Made by a program: the position numbers and the translations under genes. A stretch of 64,000 nucleotides of DNA, taken from the NCBI RefSeq assembly GCF_030296015.1, contig NZ_AP027368.1, positions 744,001-808,000 on the forward strand, given 5' to 3'. Positions 26,966-35,969 of the stretch are shown here, piece by piece (the stretch's first letter is position 1; the number at the start of each line of letters is the position of its first letter). The notes under the pieces were generated by a model that searched no databases, was not told the origin of the DNA, and worked only from the letters and a program-made list of their open reading frames with translations. This stretch comes from Ferrimonas sp. YFM. Lineage in GTDB: Bacteria > Pseudomonadota > Gammaproteobacteria > Enterobacterales > Shewanellaceae.

Positions 26966-28267
26966 ATGTTTGAAGAGTATTCCGGCTACCGCCTGGCAGG
27001 ACGCCTGGCGCTGTGGTTCTCCCTGTGGGCCGTGCTCGGTCTGTTGCTGGATCAGTTTTTGCTGCTTCTCCTGGTGGGGGCCCTGGTTCTGCTGGGGTAT
27101 CACTATCGCCACCTCTCCCGTCTGGCTCACTGGCTGTGGAAAGATCGCCGTCTGACGCCGCCCCATGGCAGCGGCAGCTGGGAACCGATCTTTAATGGCA
27201 TCTATCGCCTCCAGGGCAAGAACCGCCGTCGCCGCTCCCAGTTGGCCAGGCTGCTCTCCCGCTTCCGGGAAGGAGCCGAGGCACTGCCCGATGCGGCTGT
27301 GGTCATGGGCCATGAGGGCGACATTGCCTGGTGCAACAAGCTGGCTGAGCTGCATCTGGGCATTCACTGGCCCCAGGATTCGGGGCAGCGCATCGACAAC
27401 CTGATTCGTCACCCCAAGTTTTCCAAGTATCTGCACAGCAACCGCTATGATGATCCCATCGAGATGGTGTCGGCGGCGTCGGACTCCAGATTGCTGGAGA
27501 TTCGGATCATGGCTTACGGAGACAACCAGAAGCTGCTGCTGGCCCGGGATGTAACCCGCCTGCGTCAGCTCGAGCAGATGCGCCGCGATTTTGTGGCTAA
27601 CGTATCCCACGAACTCAAGACCCCATTGACCGTGCTCCAGGGTTACCTGGAGATCATGAGCATGATGCCGGCCCAGGACGAGAAACAGGTCAAGGCGATG
27701 TCTGACCAGACCTTGCGGATGAAGAGCCTGGTGGATCAGCTGTTGACCCTGTCCAAGATCGAGGTCTCCACCGAAGTGGATCCTGCCCGTCGCATCAGCA
27801 TGGGCCAGGTGTTGCGCCAGGTCGTCGAGGAGGCGGAAGCGATCTCCAGTGGCCGTCATCAGATCCGATTCGACATCGACGACTCCCTGGATATGTACGG
27901 CGATGAGCTGCAGATCCGCAGTGCCTGCGCCAACCTGGTGCAGAACGCGGTGAACTATACGCCGGAAGGTGGCGAGATCCGGGTTCGCTGGTGCCGTCAG
28001 GAGGATGTGGCCCGCTTCGAGGTTCAGGACACCGGTGAGGGTATCGCTCCTGAGCACCTGCCCAGGCTGACCGAACGCTTCTACCGGGTGGATAGGGCCC
28101 GCTCCCGCCAGACCGGTGGCAGCGGCCTGGGCCTGGCCATAGTGAAACACTCCCTGAATCACCACAACAGTCATCTGGAGATTCAGAGTACCCCGGGAGA
28201 GGGCAGTACCTTCGGCTTCTCCATCCCGTCAAACCTGATCGCAGTTCAGGCCCATGAGCGGGCGTAA
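26966..28267 (+). CDS. phoR: Phosphate regulon sensor histidine kinase PhoR
   Basis: A 433-residue inner-membrane kinase that phosphorylates PhoB when phosphate is low. Two N-terminal hydrophobic segments (about residues 14-50) form the membrane anchor with almost no periplasmic loop. A PAS-like domain (about 105-200) follows, then the H-box ANVSHELKTPL with His215 (E. coli His213), the N-box NLVQNAVNYTP, and the ATP-lid motifs DTGEGIAPEH and GGSGLGLAIVKH. PhoU and the Pst transporter, encoded downstream, normally hold PhoR inactive in high phosphate. Confidence 0.96.
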   Translation: MFEEYSGYRLAGRLALWFSLWAVLGLLLDQFLLLLLVGALVLLGYHYRHLSRLAHWLWKDRRLTPPHGSGSWEPIFNGIYRLQGKNRRRRSQLARLLSRFREGAEALPDAAVVMGHEGDIAWCNKLAELHLGIHWPQDSGQRIDNLIRHPKFSKYLHSNRYDDPIEMVSAASDSRLLEIRIMAYGDNQKLLLARDVTRLRQLEQMRRDFVANVSHELKTPLTVLQGYLEIMSMMPAQDEKQVKAMSDQTLRMKSLVDQLLTLSKIEVSTEVDPARRISMGQVLRQVVEEAEAISSGRHQIRFDIDDSLDMYGDELQIRSACANLVQNAVNYTPEGGEIRVRWCRQEDVARFEVQDTGEGIAPEHLPRLTERFYRVDRARSRQTGGSGLGLAIVKHSLNHHNSHLEIQSTPGEGSTFGFSIPSNLIAVQAHERA

Positions 28268-28322
28268 TGTCATCGACCAGTCACTCCATAGTCACATAAG
28301 TGTCATCTTCAGAGTCGATACT
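28267..28322 (+). promoter_or_regulatory. Multi-unit Pho box and -10 of pstS
   Basis: Four PhoB units repeat with exact 11-bp steps: ATGTCAT (28267-28273), CAGTCAC (28278-28284), TAGTCAC (28289-28295) and GTGTCAT (28300-28306). A weaker fifth unit is at 28311. The last good unit starts 17 bp before the -10 box GATACT (28317-28322). The first unit overlaps the phoR stop codon. This is the longest Pho box in the window and predicts the strongest phosphate control. Confidence 0.8.
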
Positions 28323-28369
28323 GAGTGCCGTCACGAAACCTGATTACGGAAGATACCGGAGTAATCCAA

Positions 28370-29341
28370 ATGAAAATCAAACATCTTGCCAGTGCACTGG
28401 GCTTTGCCGCAGCTACCCTGTTCGCTTCTGCTACCTCTGCTGCCATCGACCCTGCTCTGCCTGATTACCAGAAGACCAGCGGCGTGTCTGGCAACTTCTC
28501 CTCTGTGGGTTCCGACACCCTGGCCAACATGATGACCCTGTGGGCTGAAGAGTTTAAGCGCCTGTACCCCAACGTGAACCCTCAGATCCAGGCCGCCGGT
28601 TCCTCTACTGCGCCACCGGCTCTGACCGAAGGGACTTCTCAGTTCGGCCCCATGAGCCGCAAGATGAAGCCTAACGAAGAGGAAGCCTTCGTTAAGCACT
28701 ACGGCTACAAGCCTACCGCCATCCGCGTTGCCATCGACGCCCTGGCGGTATTCGTCCACAAGGACAACCCAATCGAAGGCCTGACCATCAAGCAGGTTGA
28801 CGGCATCTTCTCCTCCACCCGCAAGTGTGGTGGTGGTGAGGTATCTCGCTGGGGTGACCTGGGCCTGACCGGCAACTTTGCGGGCAAAGATGTGCAGCTG
28901 TATGGCCGTAACTCTGTGTCCGGCACCTACGGTTACTTCAAGAAGAAAGCTCTGTGTAAGGGCGACTTCAAGGCCAGCGTCAACGAGCAGCCTGGTTCCG
29001 CTTCCGTAGTACAGTCTGTGTCTACCAGCCTGAACGCCATCGGCTACTCCGGTATCGGTTATAAGACCGCCGGTGTGAAAGCTGTGCCTCTGTCCAAGAA
29101 GGGCGGCAAGTACATCGCTGCCACCACCGACAACGCGGCCAACGGCACCTACCCCCTGAGCCGTTACCTGTACGTGTACGTGAACAAGCACCCCAACAAG
29201 GACCTGGACCCCATGACTCGCGAATTCCTTAAGTTCGTACTGTCCAAGCAGGGCCAGAGCATTGTTGAGAAGGACGGCTACGTTTCCGTACCTACTACTG
29301 TGACCGCTAAGGACCTGGCCAAGGTTGGCGTTAGCCTGTAA
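28370..29341 (+). CDS. pstS: Phosphate ABC transporter substrate-binding protein
   Basis: A 323-residue periplasmic protein. Signal peptide [18 protein letters not shown], cleaved near TSAAIDPAL. Phosphate-binding loops are visible: [36 protein letters not shown] and [18 protein letters not shown], characteristic of the PstS subfamily found in Vibrio and Shewanella rather than E. coli-type PstS. The ATG at 28370 follows CCGGAGTAATCCAA. It is monocistronic and separated from pstCAB by ppx, ppk and a GcvR-like gene on the other strand. Confidence 0.92.
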   Translation: MKIKHLASALGFAAATLFASATSAAIDPALPDYQKTSGVSGNFSSVGSDTLANMMTLWAEEFKRLYPNVNPQIQAAGSSTAPPALTEGTSQFGPMSRKMKPNEEEAFVKHYGYKPTAIRVAIDALAVFVHKDNPIEGLTIKQVDGIFSSTRKCGGGEVSRWGDLGLTGNFAGKDVQLYGRNSVSGTYGYFKKKALCKGDFKASVNEQPGSASVVQSVSTSLNAIGYSGIGYKTAGVKAVPLSKKGGKYIAATTDNAANGTYPLSRYLYVYVNKHPNKDLDPMTREFLKFVLSKQGQSIVEKDGYVSVPTTVTAKDLAKVGVSL

Positions 29342-29357
29342 ACCTTAAGGTTCTTGG

Positions 29358-29386
29358 AAAAACCCGCCGACAGGCGGGTTTTTTTA
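29358..29386 (+). terminator. Terminator of pstS
   Basis: AAAAACCCGCC and GGCGGGTTTTT make an 11-bp stem with a 4-nt loop and a run of T, 17 bp after pstS. Confidence 0.92.
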
Positions 29387-29415
29387 TGGTTCTGTCTTTT
29401 GGGGATGGCAGGATC

Positions 29416-29440
29416 AAAAAAGGCGCCGACTGGCGCCTTT
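29416..29440 (-). terminator. Terminator of the ppk-ppx operon
   Basis: On the minus strand AAAGGCGCC pairs with GGCGCCTTT and is followed by TTT; it sits 18 bp after the ppx stop. Confidence 0.88.
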
Positions 29441-29457
29441 GGCTTTACTCTGACTGG

Positions 29458-30939
29458 CTAGCGCCACTCCAGGGCCCAACCCAGCTCCTCGAGATGATGA
29501 TTCTCCATCTCCAGATCCGTCGCCAGCAGGTCGTCCTCCTTGAGGTTGTCGCCAAAGGTCAGCTTGAGGGTGCGCTTTTTCAGCTCAATTTGAGGCAGAG
29601 GGATGTGATGGCGGCGCCCCAGGTGCATCAGCACCGACAGACGCAGGGGCAGCAGCAGGGCCAGGATGGCGTCTTTGTCCATCAACTGCAGCTTTGGGGG
29701 TTCGCAATCGGTCAGCTTCTTACGGTGCCAGCGCACCAGAAAGGCCAGCAGCTGCTGTTCCTCCAGGGTGAAGCCGGGCAGGTTGCTGTTGATGAGGATG
29801 TACTCGCCGTGCTTGTGGATGCCACGGTAGTTGATCTGCAGCCCGATCTCATGAAGAGCCGCCGCGAAATGCAGCCAGGGGCGGTGCTTCTTGGGACCCA
29901 GCTTGGCCTGATGATACAGCTGACTGGCGCTGGCAAAGATTCGCTCGCTGTGGAGCCTGTCCAGCTGGTAGCGTTTCTGCAGGGAGAGGATGGTGCGCTT
30001 TTGCACATCCAGGTGCAGTGCCTCATCCGCCAGTTCGCTCAGCACTCCCTCTCTCAGGGCATGCTCGCTGAACTCCATCTGCTGGATCTCCAGCTGGCGG
30101 AAGCAGGCGATGAGGATCGCCAGCCCTGAAGGCAGCACCTTGCGCCTGAGCTCCGCCAGATGCTCGAAAGGCAACTGTTCCGTGTGCTCAAACTCCACAA
30201 TGCGTTTGGCCAGCGTCTCCAGTTGCTCCAGGGTGATCGGCTGGCTGAGATCGCCGTCGTTGACGATGCTGGCGATCGCCTTGATGGTGCCCGAGCAGCC
30301 GATGGCCCCATGGAATCCCTGGCGCAGGTAGCGCTGCTGCAGCTTCTCCAGTTGCTGCTCTGCGGCGAGGATCGCTTTGCGCATCCGCTTGGGGGAGATC
30401 TTGCTGTCGGTAAAGTAGCGGGACTGATAGCTGACACAGCCCATGTTGAGGCTCTCCATCTGCCTGGGCTCATGGCCCTGACCGATCACCAGCTCGGTGC
30501 TGCCGCCGCCGATGTCGATCACCAGGGTAGGGAAGGGCAGGCTTTGATTCTGGCTGACGCCGGTGTAGATAAGCCGGGCCTCCTCCCGGCCGGAGATCAC
30601 CTCGATGGGGTAATCCAGGATCTCCCTGGCCTGACGGATGAAGTCGCGACGGTTGGGGGCCTGGCGCAGGGCATAGGTGGCGACGATGCGGATCTCATCG
30701 AAGCGCATCTCGGTCAGCCGCTGGCTGAATTGCCTCAGGCACTCCAGCCCTCGCTCCATCGACTCCGGGTGGAGGTTGCCCTTGTCGTCTGCGTCCTGGG
30801 CCAGCTGCACCCGCTGTTTCATGCGGTGCATGGGCTGGATGCTGCCTTCCAGTGCCCGGGCAATGCCGAGATGGAAGCTGTTTGAGCCCAAATCGATGGC
30901 GGCCAGGATGCGGCCCTGGGAGGTCTCTGCTGGTGTCAT
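29458..30939 (-). CDS. ppx: Exopolyphosphatase
   Basis: Removes terminal phosphates from polyphosphate; may also hydrolyse pppGpp (known for the Ppx/GppA family). 493 residues with LAAIDLGSNSFHLGIA (phosphate 1 loop), the phosphate 2 loop VIDIGGGSTELVIG, FHGAIGCSGTIKAI, and a C-terminal HD-like region with HFAAALHEIGLQINYRG. Its start overlaps the ppk stop by 4 bp, so ppk and ppx form an operon. Confidence 0.94.
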   Translation of the reverse strand: MTPAETSQGRILAAIDLGSNSFHLGIARALEGSIQPMHRMKQRVQLAQDADDKGNLHPESMERGLECLRQFSQRLTEMRFDEIRIVATYALRQAPNRRDFIRQAREILDYPIEVISGREEARLIYTGVSQNQSLPFPTLVIDIGGGSTELVIGQGHEPRQMESLNMGCVSYQSRYFTDSKISPKRMRKAILAAEQQLEKLQQRYLRQGFHGAIGCSGTIKAIASIVNDGDLSQPITLEQLETLAKRIVEFEHTEQLPFEHLAELRRKVLPSGLAILIACFRQLEIQQMEFSEHALREGVLSELADEALHLDVQKRTILSLQKRYQLDRLHSERIFASASQLYHQAKLGPKKHRPWLHFAAALHEIGLQINYRGIHKHGEYILINSNLPGFTLEEQQLLAFLVRWHRKKLTDCEPPKLQLMDKDAILALLLPLRLSVLMHLGRRHHIPLPQIELKKRTLKLTFGDNLKEDDLLATDLEMENHHLEELGWALEWR

Positions 30940-33020
30940 GTGTTTATCTTCAGTGCCAGTCTCTTTTCATGGTCGAACAGATAGTCGTAGATCGCCATCT
31001 GTGAGCGGATTTTCTTCCGGTTTCCACGCTTTACGTAGGGGTTGTTCTGCTCGCGGTTCAGGACCCGGGCCTTGGTGGTGTCTTTGAACTGCAGTGCCAG
31101 GATGTCCAGTACTTGCTGTCTTAACAGAGGATCGTATATGGGGCAGCCCACCTCAATGCGGCGGTCGATGTTTCGGGTCATCCAGTCGGCGCTGGAGAGA
31201 TACACCTTGGGGTCACCGTCATTGTCGAATACCATGATCCTTGGGTGCTCCAGGAAGCGATCGACGATGGAGATGGCCTCGATGTTGTCTGAGGCGCCGG
31301 CGACTCCCGGGATCAGTGAGCACATGCCGCGGATGATCAGCCTGACTCTGACGCCGTTTCTGGACGCGTCATAAAGCCTCTTGATCAAGCCACTGTCCAC
31401 CAGGTTGTTGAGCTTCAGGGTGATGCCGGCGCTCTTTCCTGCCAGTTTGTTCTGAATCTCCCGATCGATGAGGCTGTACAGCTTACGCCTGGCGTCATTG
31501 GGGGAGACCATCAGGTGGTTGAAGCGGAACTTCTTGTAGCTGTGTTCGATGAACTCAAACACGTTTTCCACCTCGAAGCAGATCTCTTCGTGACAGGTGA
31601 ACAGGGCGAAGTCGGTGTAGATCTTGGCGGTTTTTTCGTGAAAGTTGCCTGTCCCTATGTGGGCATAGTTGCGCAGTTCGCCGTTCTCCAGGCGCTTGAT
31701 GAGGATCAGCTTGGAGTGGATCTTCAGGGTGGGAATACCGAAGTTGATGCGCACGCCGTGATCGGTGAGGAATTTGGCCCAACCTATGTTGGCTTCCTCG
31801 TCGAACCTGGCCTGCAGTTCCACCACCACGGAGACATCCTTGCCGTTTTTCACCGCCTCGATCAGTGAATGGACGATCTGGGAGTTCTTCGCCACCCGGT
31901 AGATGTTGATTCGGATGGATCGCACCGCAGGATCGAACGCCGCCTGGCGCAGCATCTCGGTCACATGGCTGAAGGCGTGATAGGGATAGTAGAGCAGGAT
32001 GTCTTTGGCCCGGATTGCCGCAAAGCTGTTGGGATAGGCGGTAAACTGGCTGCTGCGCAGCGCCGGCACCTTGGGGTTTTCCAGGTAGCCCCGCCCCGGA
32101 TTGGGGAAGGCGATGAAGTCGCGGAAGCTGTGGTAGCGGCCTCCGGGAATCATGGCGTTGGCGGCGGTGATCCCCAGTTTTTGCTGCAGCATTTCCTGCA
32201 TGGTCTGGGGCATCTCCCTGTCGTAGACGAAGCTCACCGGTTCGGCGGTCAGTCTCTGCTTCAGTCCCGAGGACATCTTTTCCAGCAGACTCATCTCAAT
32301 CTCGTCGGACAGGTCGTACTCGGCGTCCCGGGTCAGCTTGATGGAGTAGCACTCGACGGTGTCGAACTCGAAGAAGCCGGTGAATACCTCTGCCAAACAG
32401 TAACGGATGATGTTGTCCAGCAGGATCAGGGTCTTCTTCTTCTTGCTGCCGGCCGTGGGCAACTGGACGAAGCGGGGCACCTGGGCGGTGGGGACCTCGA
32501 TCAGGCTGTGGGTGACCTGCTGGCCTTTGCGGATGGCGGTGACCAGATAGGTGGTGCCATCGTTGAGGGTACGGGAGATGTTGGTGTCGTCGGTGATGAT
32601 CAGCGGCACGATGTGGCGCCGGATCTTGTCCCGGAAGTGCTTTTTCAGCCATTTGCCCTGCTCTGGGGAGAGCTGGGTTTCGTTGACCAGAAAGATGTTG
32701 CGGCGGGCGAGATCCAGCAACAGCTGCTTGTAGATCTCATCAAATTTGACTTGTAATTCCAGTACCTTGTCGTTAATGGCCGCCAGCAGGTTGCGGGCAC
32801 GTTGGCCGCGCCCCTTGGATTCGTCGATGAGGATCTGACGGCGGACGTCCGCCACCCGTACCCGGAAAAACTCATCCTGGTTATTGGAGTAGATGCCAAG
32901 GAAGCGGACGCGTTCGATCACCGGAACCTTGGGATCGGCCGCTTCCTGCAGCACCCGCTCGTTAAAGGACAGCCAACTGAGCTCTTTTTCGATATAGGGA
33001 AAACTCGTTTGCGCAGACAT
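30936..33020 (-). CDS. ppk: Polyphosphate kinase 1
   Basis: Makes polyphosphate from ATP reversibly; 694 residues, close to E. coli Ppk (688). The catalytic histidine is in TLKIHSKLILIK, followed by AHIGTGNFHEKTAKIYTDF; the second conserved His is in VDRFLEHPRIM, followed by KVYLSSADWMTRNIDRRIE. The N-terminal domain begins FPYIEKELSWLSFNERVLQE. The ATG at 33020 follows AAGGA by 7 nt. First gene of ppk-ppx; a Pho-box-like repeat in reverse orientation lies upstream (33056-33073). Confidence 0.96.
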   Translation of the reverse strand: MSAQTSFPYIEKELSWLSFNERVLQEAADPKVPVIERVRFLGIYSNNQDEFFRVRVADVRRQILIDESKGRGQRARNLLAAINDKVLELQVKFDEIYKQLLLDLARRNIFLVNETQLSPEQGKWLKKHFRDKIRRHIVPLIITDDTNISRTLNDGTTYLVTAIRKGQQVTHSLIEVPTAQVPRFVQLPTAGSKKKKTLILLDNIIRYCLAEVFTGFFEFDTVECYSIKLTRDAEYDLSDEIEMSLLEKMSSGLKQRLTAEPVSFVYDREMPQTMQEMLQQKLGITAANAMIPGGRYHSFRDFIAFPNPGRGYLENPKVPALRSSQFTAYPNSFAAIRAKDILLYYPYHAFSHVTEMLRQAAFDPAVRSIRINIYRVAKNSQIVHSLIEAVKNGKDVSVVVELQARFDEEANIGWAKFLTDHGVRINFGIPTLKIHSKLILIKRLENGELRNYAHIGTGNFHEKTAKIYTDFALFTCHEEICFEVENVFEFIEHSYKKFRFNHLMVSPNDARRKLYSLIDREIQNKLAGKSAGITLKLNNLVDSGLIKRLYDASRNGVRVRLIIRGMCSLIPGVAGASDNIEAISIVDRFLEHPRIMVFDNDGDPKVYLSSADWMTRNIDRRIEVGCPIYDPLLRQQVLDILALQFKDTTKARVLNREQNNPYVKRGNRKKIRSQMAIYDYLFDHEKRLALKINT

Positions 33021-33055
33021 CTTAGGGTCCTTCTTAAGTGAGTTGCGCACATTCT

Positions 33056-33073
33056 CTGTCAGAAAAGTGTCAT
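33056..33073 (+). promoter_or_regulatory. Pho-box-like direct repeat upstream of ppk, pointing away from it
   Basis: CTGTCAG (33056-33062), AAAA, GTGTCAT (33067-33073): two 6/7 matches to the PhoB unit with the exact 11-bp spacing. The units read on the plus strand, whereas ppk is on the minus strand. On the minus strand a partial -35/-10 pair (CTGAAA, then CATAAA after 16 bp) ends just upstream of the repeat, so bound PhoB would cover the start site. Confidence 0.55.
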
Positions 33074-33102
33074 CTTTATGAAACTTAGCAGAGAATTTTC
33101 AG

Positions 33103-33609
33103 TTAGTTGGCGATACGCTCATACTCCACCATCAGGTCGTCACCCAGGGTGAACAGCTCCTGTTCGATTGTGTCAAGACTGGCCTCATCCGGGGCGGCCA
33201 ACAGGATGTTGAGACGGAACAGCGGCACACCGGTGTGGTTGGCGGTGTCCAGGTCGCTCTCCAGCTGTTCGATGTTGGCGTGATTGGCCTTGAGGATCTG
33301 GGTGACCGCAGCGACGATGCCGGGGCGGTCATTGCCGATGACCTCCACCTGAAACTGCAAGCTGGGCTGAGCCTTGGGCGAGACCCGTTGCAGCTCGATA
33401 CTGAGCTTGGGCACATCCGCCAGCTGGCGCTTCAGTGCCTCGGAGTTCTCCTTGGGCAACTCCATCTCGATGATGCCGGCGTAGCGGTCTCCCACCCGCC
33501 GCAGGCTGGCATCCAGCCAGTTGGCGCCGTTGTCCTTGAGGATCTGGGCAAGGGTCTCGGTAATACCAGGGTAATCCTCACCGATTACACTGGCGATCCA
33601 TTTGTCCAT
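33103..33609 (-). CDS. ACT-domain regulatory protein, GcvR-like
   Basis: 168 residues made of two ACT domains: IASVIGEDYPGITETLAQIL at the N-terminus and VEVIGNDRPGIVAAVTQIL from about residue 88. This two-ACT layout is that of GcvR, the glycine-dependent antagonist of GcvA, and a GcvA-like gene lies at 9381-10307. Similar ACT proteins occur next to other genes, so the role in glycine cleavage is inferred. It is on the ppk strand, 82 bp upstream of ppk, and divergent from pstC. Confidence 0.75.
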   Translation of the reverse strand: MDKWIASVIGEDYPGITETLAQILKDNGANWLDASLRRVGDRYAGIIEMELPKENSEALKRQLADVPKLSIELQRVSPKAQPSLQFQVEVIGNDRPGIVAAVTQILKANHANIEQLESDLDTANHTGVPLFRLNILLAAPDEASLDTIEQELFTLGDDLMVEYERIAN

Positions 33610-33642
33610 AGGGGCTCCTTAATGCGCTCTTTGTGACTCGGG

Positions 33643-33676
33643 GTGTAACACTAGTGTCATACAACCGACATATACT
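33643..33676 (+). promoter_or_regulatory. Pho box and -10 of pstC
   Basis: GTGTAAC (33643-33649), GTGTCAT (33654-33660) and CCGACAT (33665-33671) repeat every 11 bp. The -10 box TATACT (33671-33676) starts 17 bp after the start of the middle unit, the same geometry as at phoB and pstS. It drives pstC-pstA-pstB-phoU. Confidence 0.78.
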
Positions 33677-33723
33677 CCCCAACAATTTCAGAAACGACTG
33701 CTCCCATTTGCTCGAGGATATTG

Positions 33724-35952
33724 ATGGAACAGACGATTGTTGACCGATATCGTGCCAGCAACAGGCGCCTGATCAAGGACAGGCTGGCGAAGTACGGTGT
33801 TACCTCCGGCGGCGTCATGGTGCTGATCGCCCTGCTGCTGATCTTCTTTTACCTGCTCTACGTCGTTGCGCCGGTATTCAAGGGAGCCAAGCTGACCCCG
33901 GTTTACACCACCAGTGTAAGCGACGGGGCTGCGACGGTTCAGTTGGGGACCGACGAGCAGAAGGAGTATCTTTACCGTATCACGTCCTCGGGCAAGGTAC
34001 AGTTTTTTTCGTTGGGTTCCAAAGACCTAACTACTGACCTTCAAGTGCCTGTCGCACCTGGCCTCACCGGCACCGGCTCCGCTCGCAGTAACCCAGCTCA
34101 GCGCAGCTCGGCACTGGCCTTTGATAATGGTTCAGTGTGGGTGGTTCAGCCTGACTTTGCCATCAGCTACCCCAACGATGTCCGCACTGTGACCCCTCAG
34201 CTTCGCTACCCTCTGGGGCAAGAGGCGATTCAACTGAGTGACGGCCTGGCCATCGACCAGCTGGTGTTTGCCTCAGGTGAAGAGGCCAGCACCTTCATCT
34301 GGAGCGACACCGAGTCCGATACCCTGAACCTGACCCGCATGGGCGCCGAGGTGGACTTCCTCACCGATGAGGTGGTGTGGACCCGTGAAGATCACCAGTT
34401 GCCCCGTCCCGCCGAGCCGGTCAGCAAGATGCTGCTGACCCCGGACCAGCGCAATCTGATGCTGCTGGCGGGCGATCGCATCACCGTCCTCAATGTGGAG
34501 GAGGGGGACAACGTCTTCATTGAGCAGGTGTTGGAGCCCGCCGAGAGTGGCGCGCACATCTCTGACATCGAGCTGCTGGCCGGAGCCAGTTCGCTGATGG
34601 TGGCCAATGACAACGGCGTCATCTCTCAGTGGTTCCAAGTGCCGGGCAAAGACGGCCGTCGCTTCCAGCGCATCCGTGATTTCGACACCGGCACTGCGGC
34701 GGTGTCTCTGGCGTCGGAGTTCTTCCGCAAGAGTTTCGTGGCCGGCACCGACAATGGTGAAGTCCAGCTGTTTTACACCACCAGTGAGAACAAGCTGCTG
34801 ACCGAATCCCTGGCCAGTGCGCCTGTGGAAGCCATGGCCTTCTCTCCTCGGGGTAATGGCCTGGCGATTCAGTCGGGCGATACCCTGACGTTCGCCGAGC
34901 TGGACAACGCCCACCCCGAAGTGTCCTGGAGCGCCCTGTGGACCAAGGTCTGGTATGAGGGCTACCCGGAGCCTCAGTTTGTCTGGCAGTCCACCTCAGG
35001 CTCCGATGACTTTGAGGCCAAGCTCAGCCTGATGCCTCTGGCGTTCGGTACCTTGAAGGCGGCCCTGTACGCCATGCTGTTCGCCACCCCTCTGGCGTTG
35101 GCCGGCGCCATCTACACCGCCTACTTCATGTCCGGGCGGGTGCGCAGCGTGGTCAAACCGACGGTGGAGATCATGGAGGCCCTGCCTACGGTAATTCTGG
35201 GCTTCCTGGCCGGTCTGTGGCTGGCGCCCCTGGTGGAGGACAACCTGCCGGGCATCTTCATGCTGTTGTTCTCCCTGCCGGTCTCCATTTTGCTGGCGGC
35301 CTTTGCCTGGAACATGCTGCCCCGCGAGATTCAGAACTCCCGCTTCGGCGAGATGCGTGAGCTGATGTTGATCCCCCTGCTGCTGTTTGTGGGCTGGGCC
35401 GCCATTGAGCTCAGCCCGCTAGTGGAAAACGCCTTCATGGGCGGCGACGCCCGCCGCTTCGTGACCAACGAACTGGGCATCACCTTTGACCAGCGCAACG
35501 CCCTGGTTGTGGGCATCGCCATGGGTTTTGCGGTGATTCCCACCATCTTCTCCATCGCCGAAGACGCGGTGTTCTCCGTGCCTCGCCATCTGATCAACGG
35601 CTCCCTGGCCCTGGGTGCCACCCAGTGGCAGACCCTGGTTCGGGTGGTGATGCTCACCGCCAGCCCAGGCATCTTCTCTGCGGTGATGATGGGTGTGGGC
35701 CGGGCCGTAGGTGAAACCATGATCGTGCTGATGGCCACGGGTAACACCCCGCTGATGGAGTGGAACATCTTCGAGGGGATGCGCACCCTGTCCGCCAACA
35801 TCGCCGTTGAGATGCCGGAATCGGCCATTGGCAGCTCCCACTACCGGGTGCTGTTCCTGACCGCCTTCGTGCTCTTTATCTTCACCTTTATCTTTAACAC
35901 TCTGGCTGAGTTCATCCGTCAGCGTCTGCGCGACAAGTACAGCTCCCTGTAA
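33724..35952 (+). CDS. pstC: Phosphate ABC transporter permease PstC with large extracytoplasmic domain
   Basis: 742 residues, more than twice E. coli PstC. One transmembrane segment (VMVLIALLLIFFYLLYVVAP) near the N-terminus is followed by about 390 periplasmic residues with beta-propeller-like repeats (for example VWVVQPDFAISYP, FVAGTDNGEVQLFY). The permease domain proper starts near residue 435 (LMPLAFGTLKAALYAML) and contains the coupling-helix motif LINGSLALGATQWQTL and GRAVGETMIVLMATGN. The ATG at 33724 is preceded by GAGGA by 5 nt. The extended form is typical of Vibrio/Shewanella-type Pst systems. Its TAA overlaps the ATG of the longer pstA frame. Confidence 0.92.
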   Translation: MEQTIVDRYRASNRRLIKDRLAKYGVTSGGVMVLIALLLIFFYLLYVVAPVFKGAKLTPVYTTSVSDGAATVQLGTDEQKEYLYRITSSGKVQFFSLGSKDLTTDLQVPVAPGLTGTGSARSNPAQRSSALAFDNGSVWVVQPDFAISYPNDVRTVTPQLRYPLGQEAIQLSDGLAIDQLVFASGEEASTFIWSDTESDTLNLTRMGAEVDFLTDEVVWTREDHQLPRPAEPVSKMLLTPDQRNLMLLAGDRITVLNVEEGDNVFIEQVLEPAESGAHISDIELLAGASSLMVANDNGVISQWFQVPGKDGRRFQRIRDFDTGTAAVSLASEFFRKSFVAGTDNGEVQLFYTTSENKLLTESLASAPVEAMAFSPRGNGLAIQSGDTLTFAELDNAHPEVSWSALWTKVWYEGYPEPQFVWQSTSGSDDFEAKLSLMPLAFGTLKAALYAMLFATPLALAGAIYTAYFMSGRVRSVVKPTVEIMEALPTVILGFLAGLWLAPLVEDNLPGIFMLLFSLPVSILLAAFAWNMLPREIQNSRFGEMRELMLIPLLLFVGWAAIELSPLVENAFMGGDARRFVTNELGITFDQRNALVVGIAMGFAVIPTIFSIAEDAVFSVPRHLINGSLALGATQWQTLVRVVMLTASPGIFSAVMMGVGRAVGETMIVLMATGNTPLMEWNIFEGMRTLSANIAVEMPESAIGSSHYRVLFLTAFVLFIFTFIFNTLAEFIRQRLRDKYSSL

Positions 35953-35969
35953 TGGAAGGTAATAAATCA

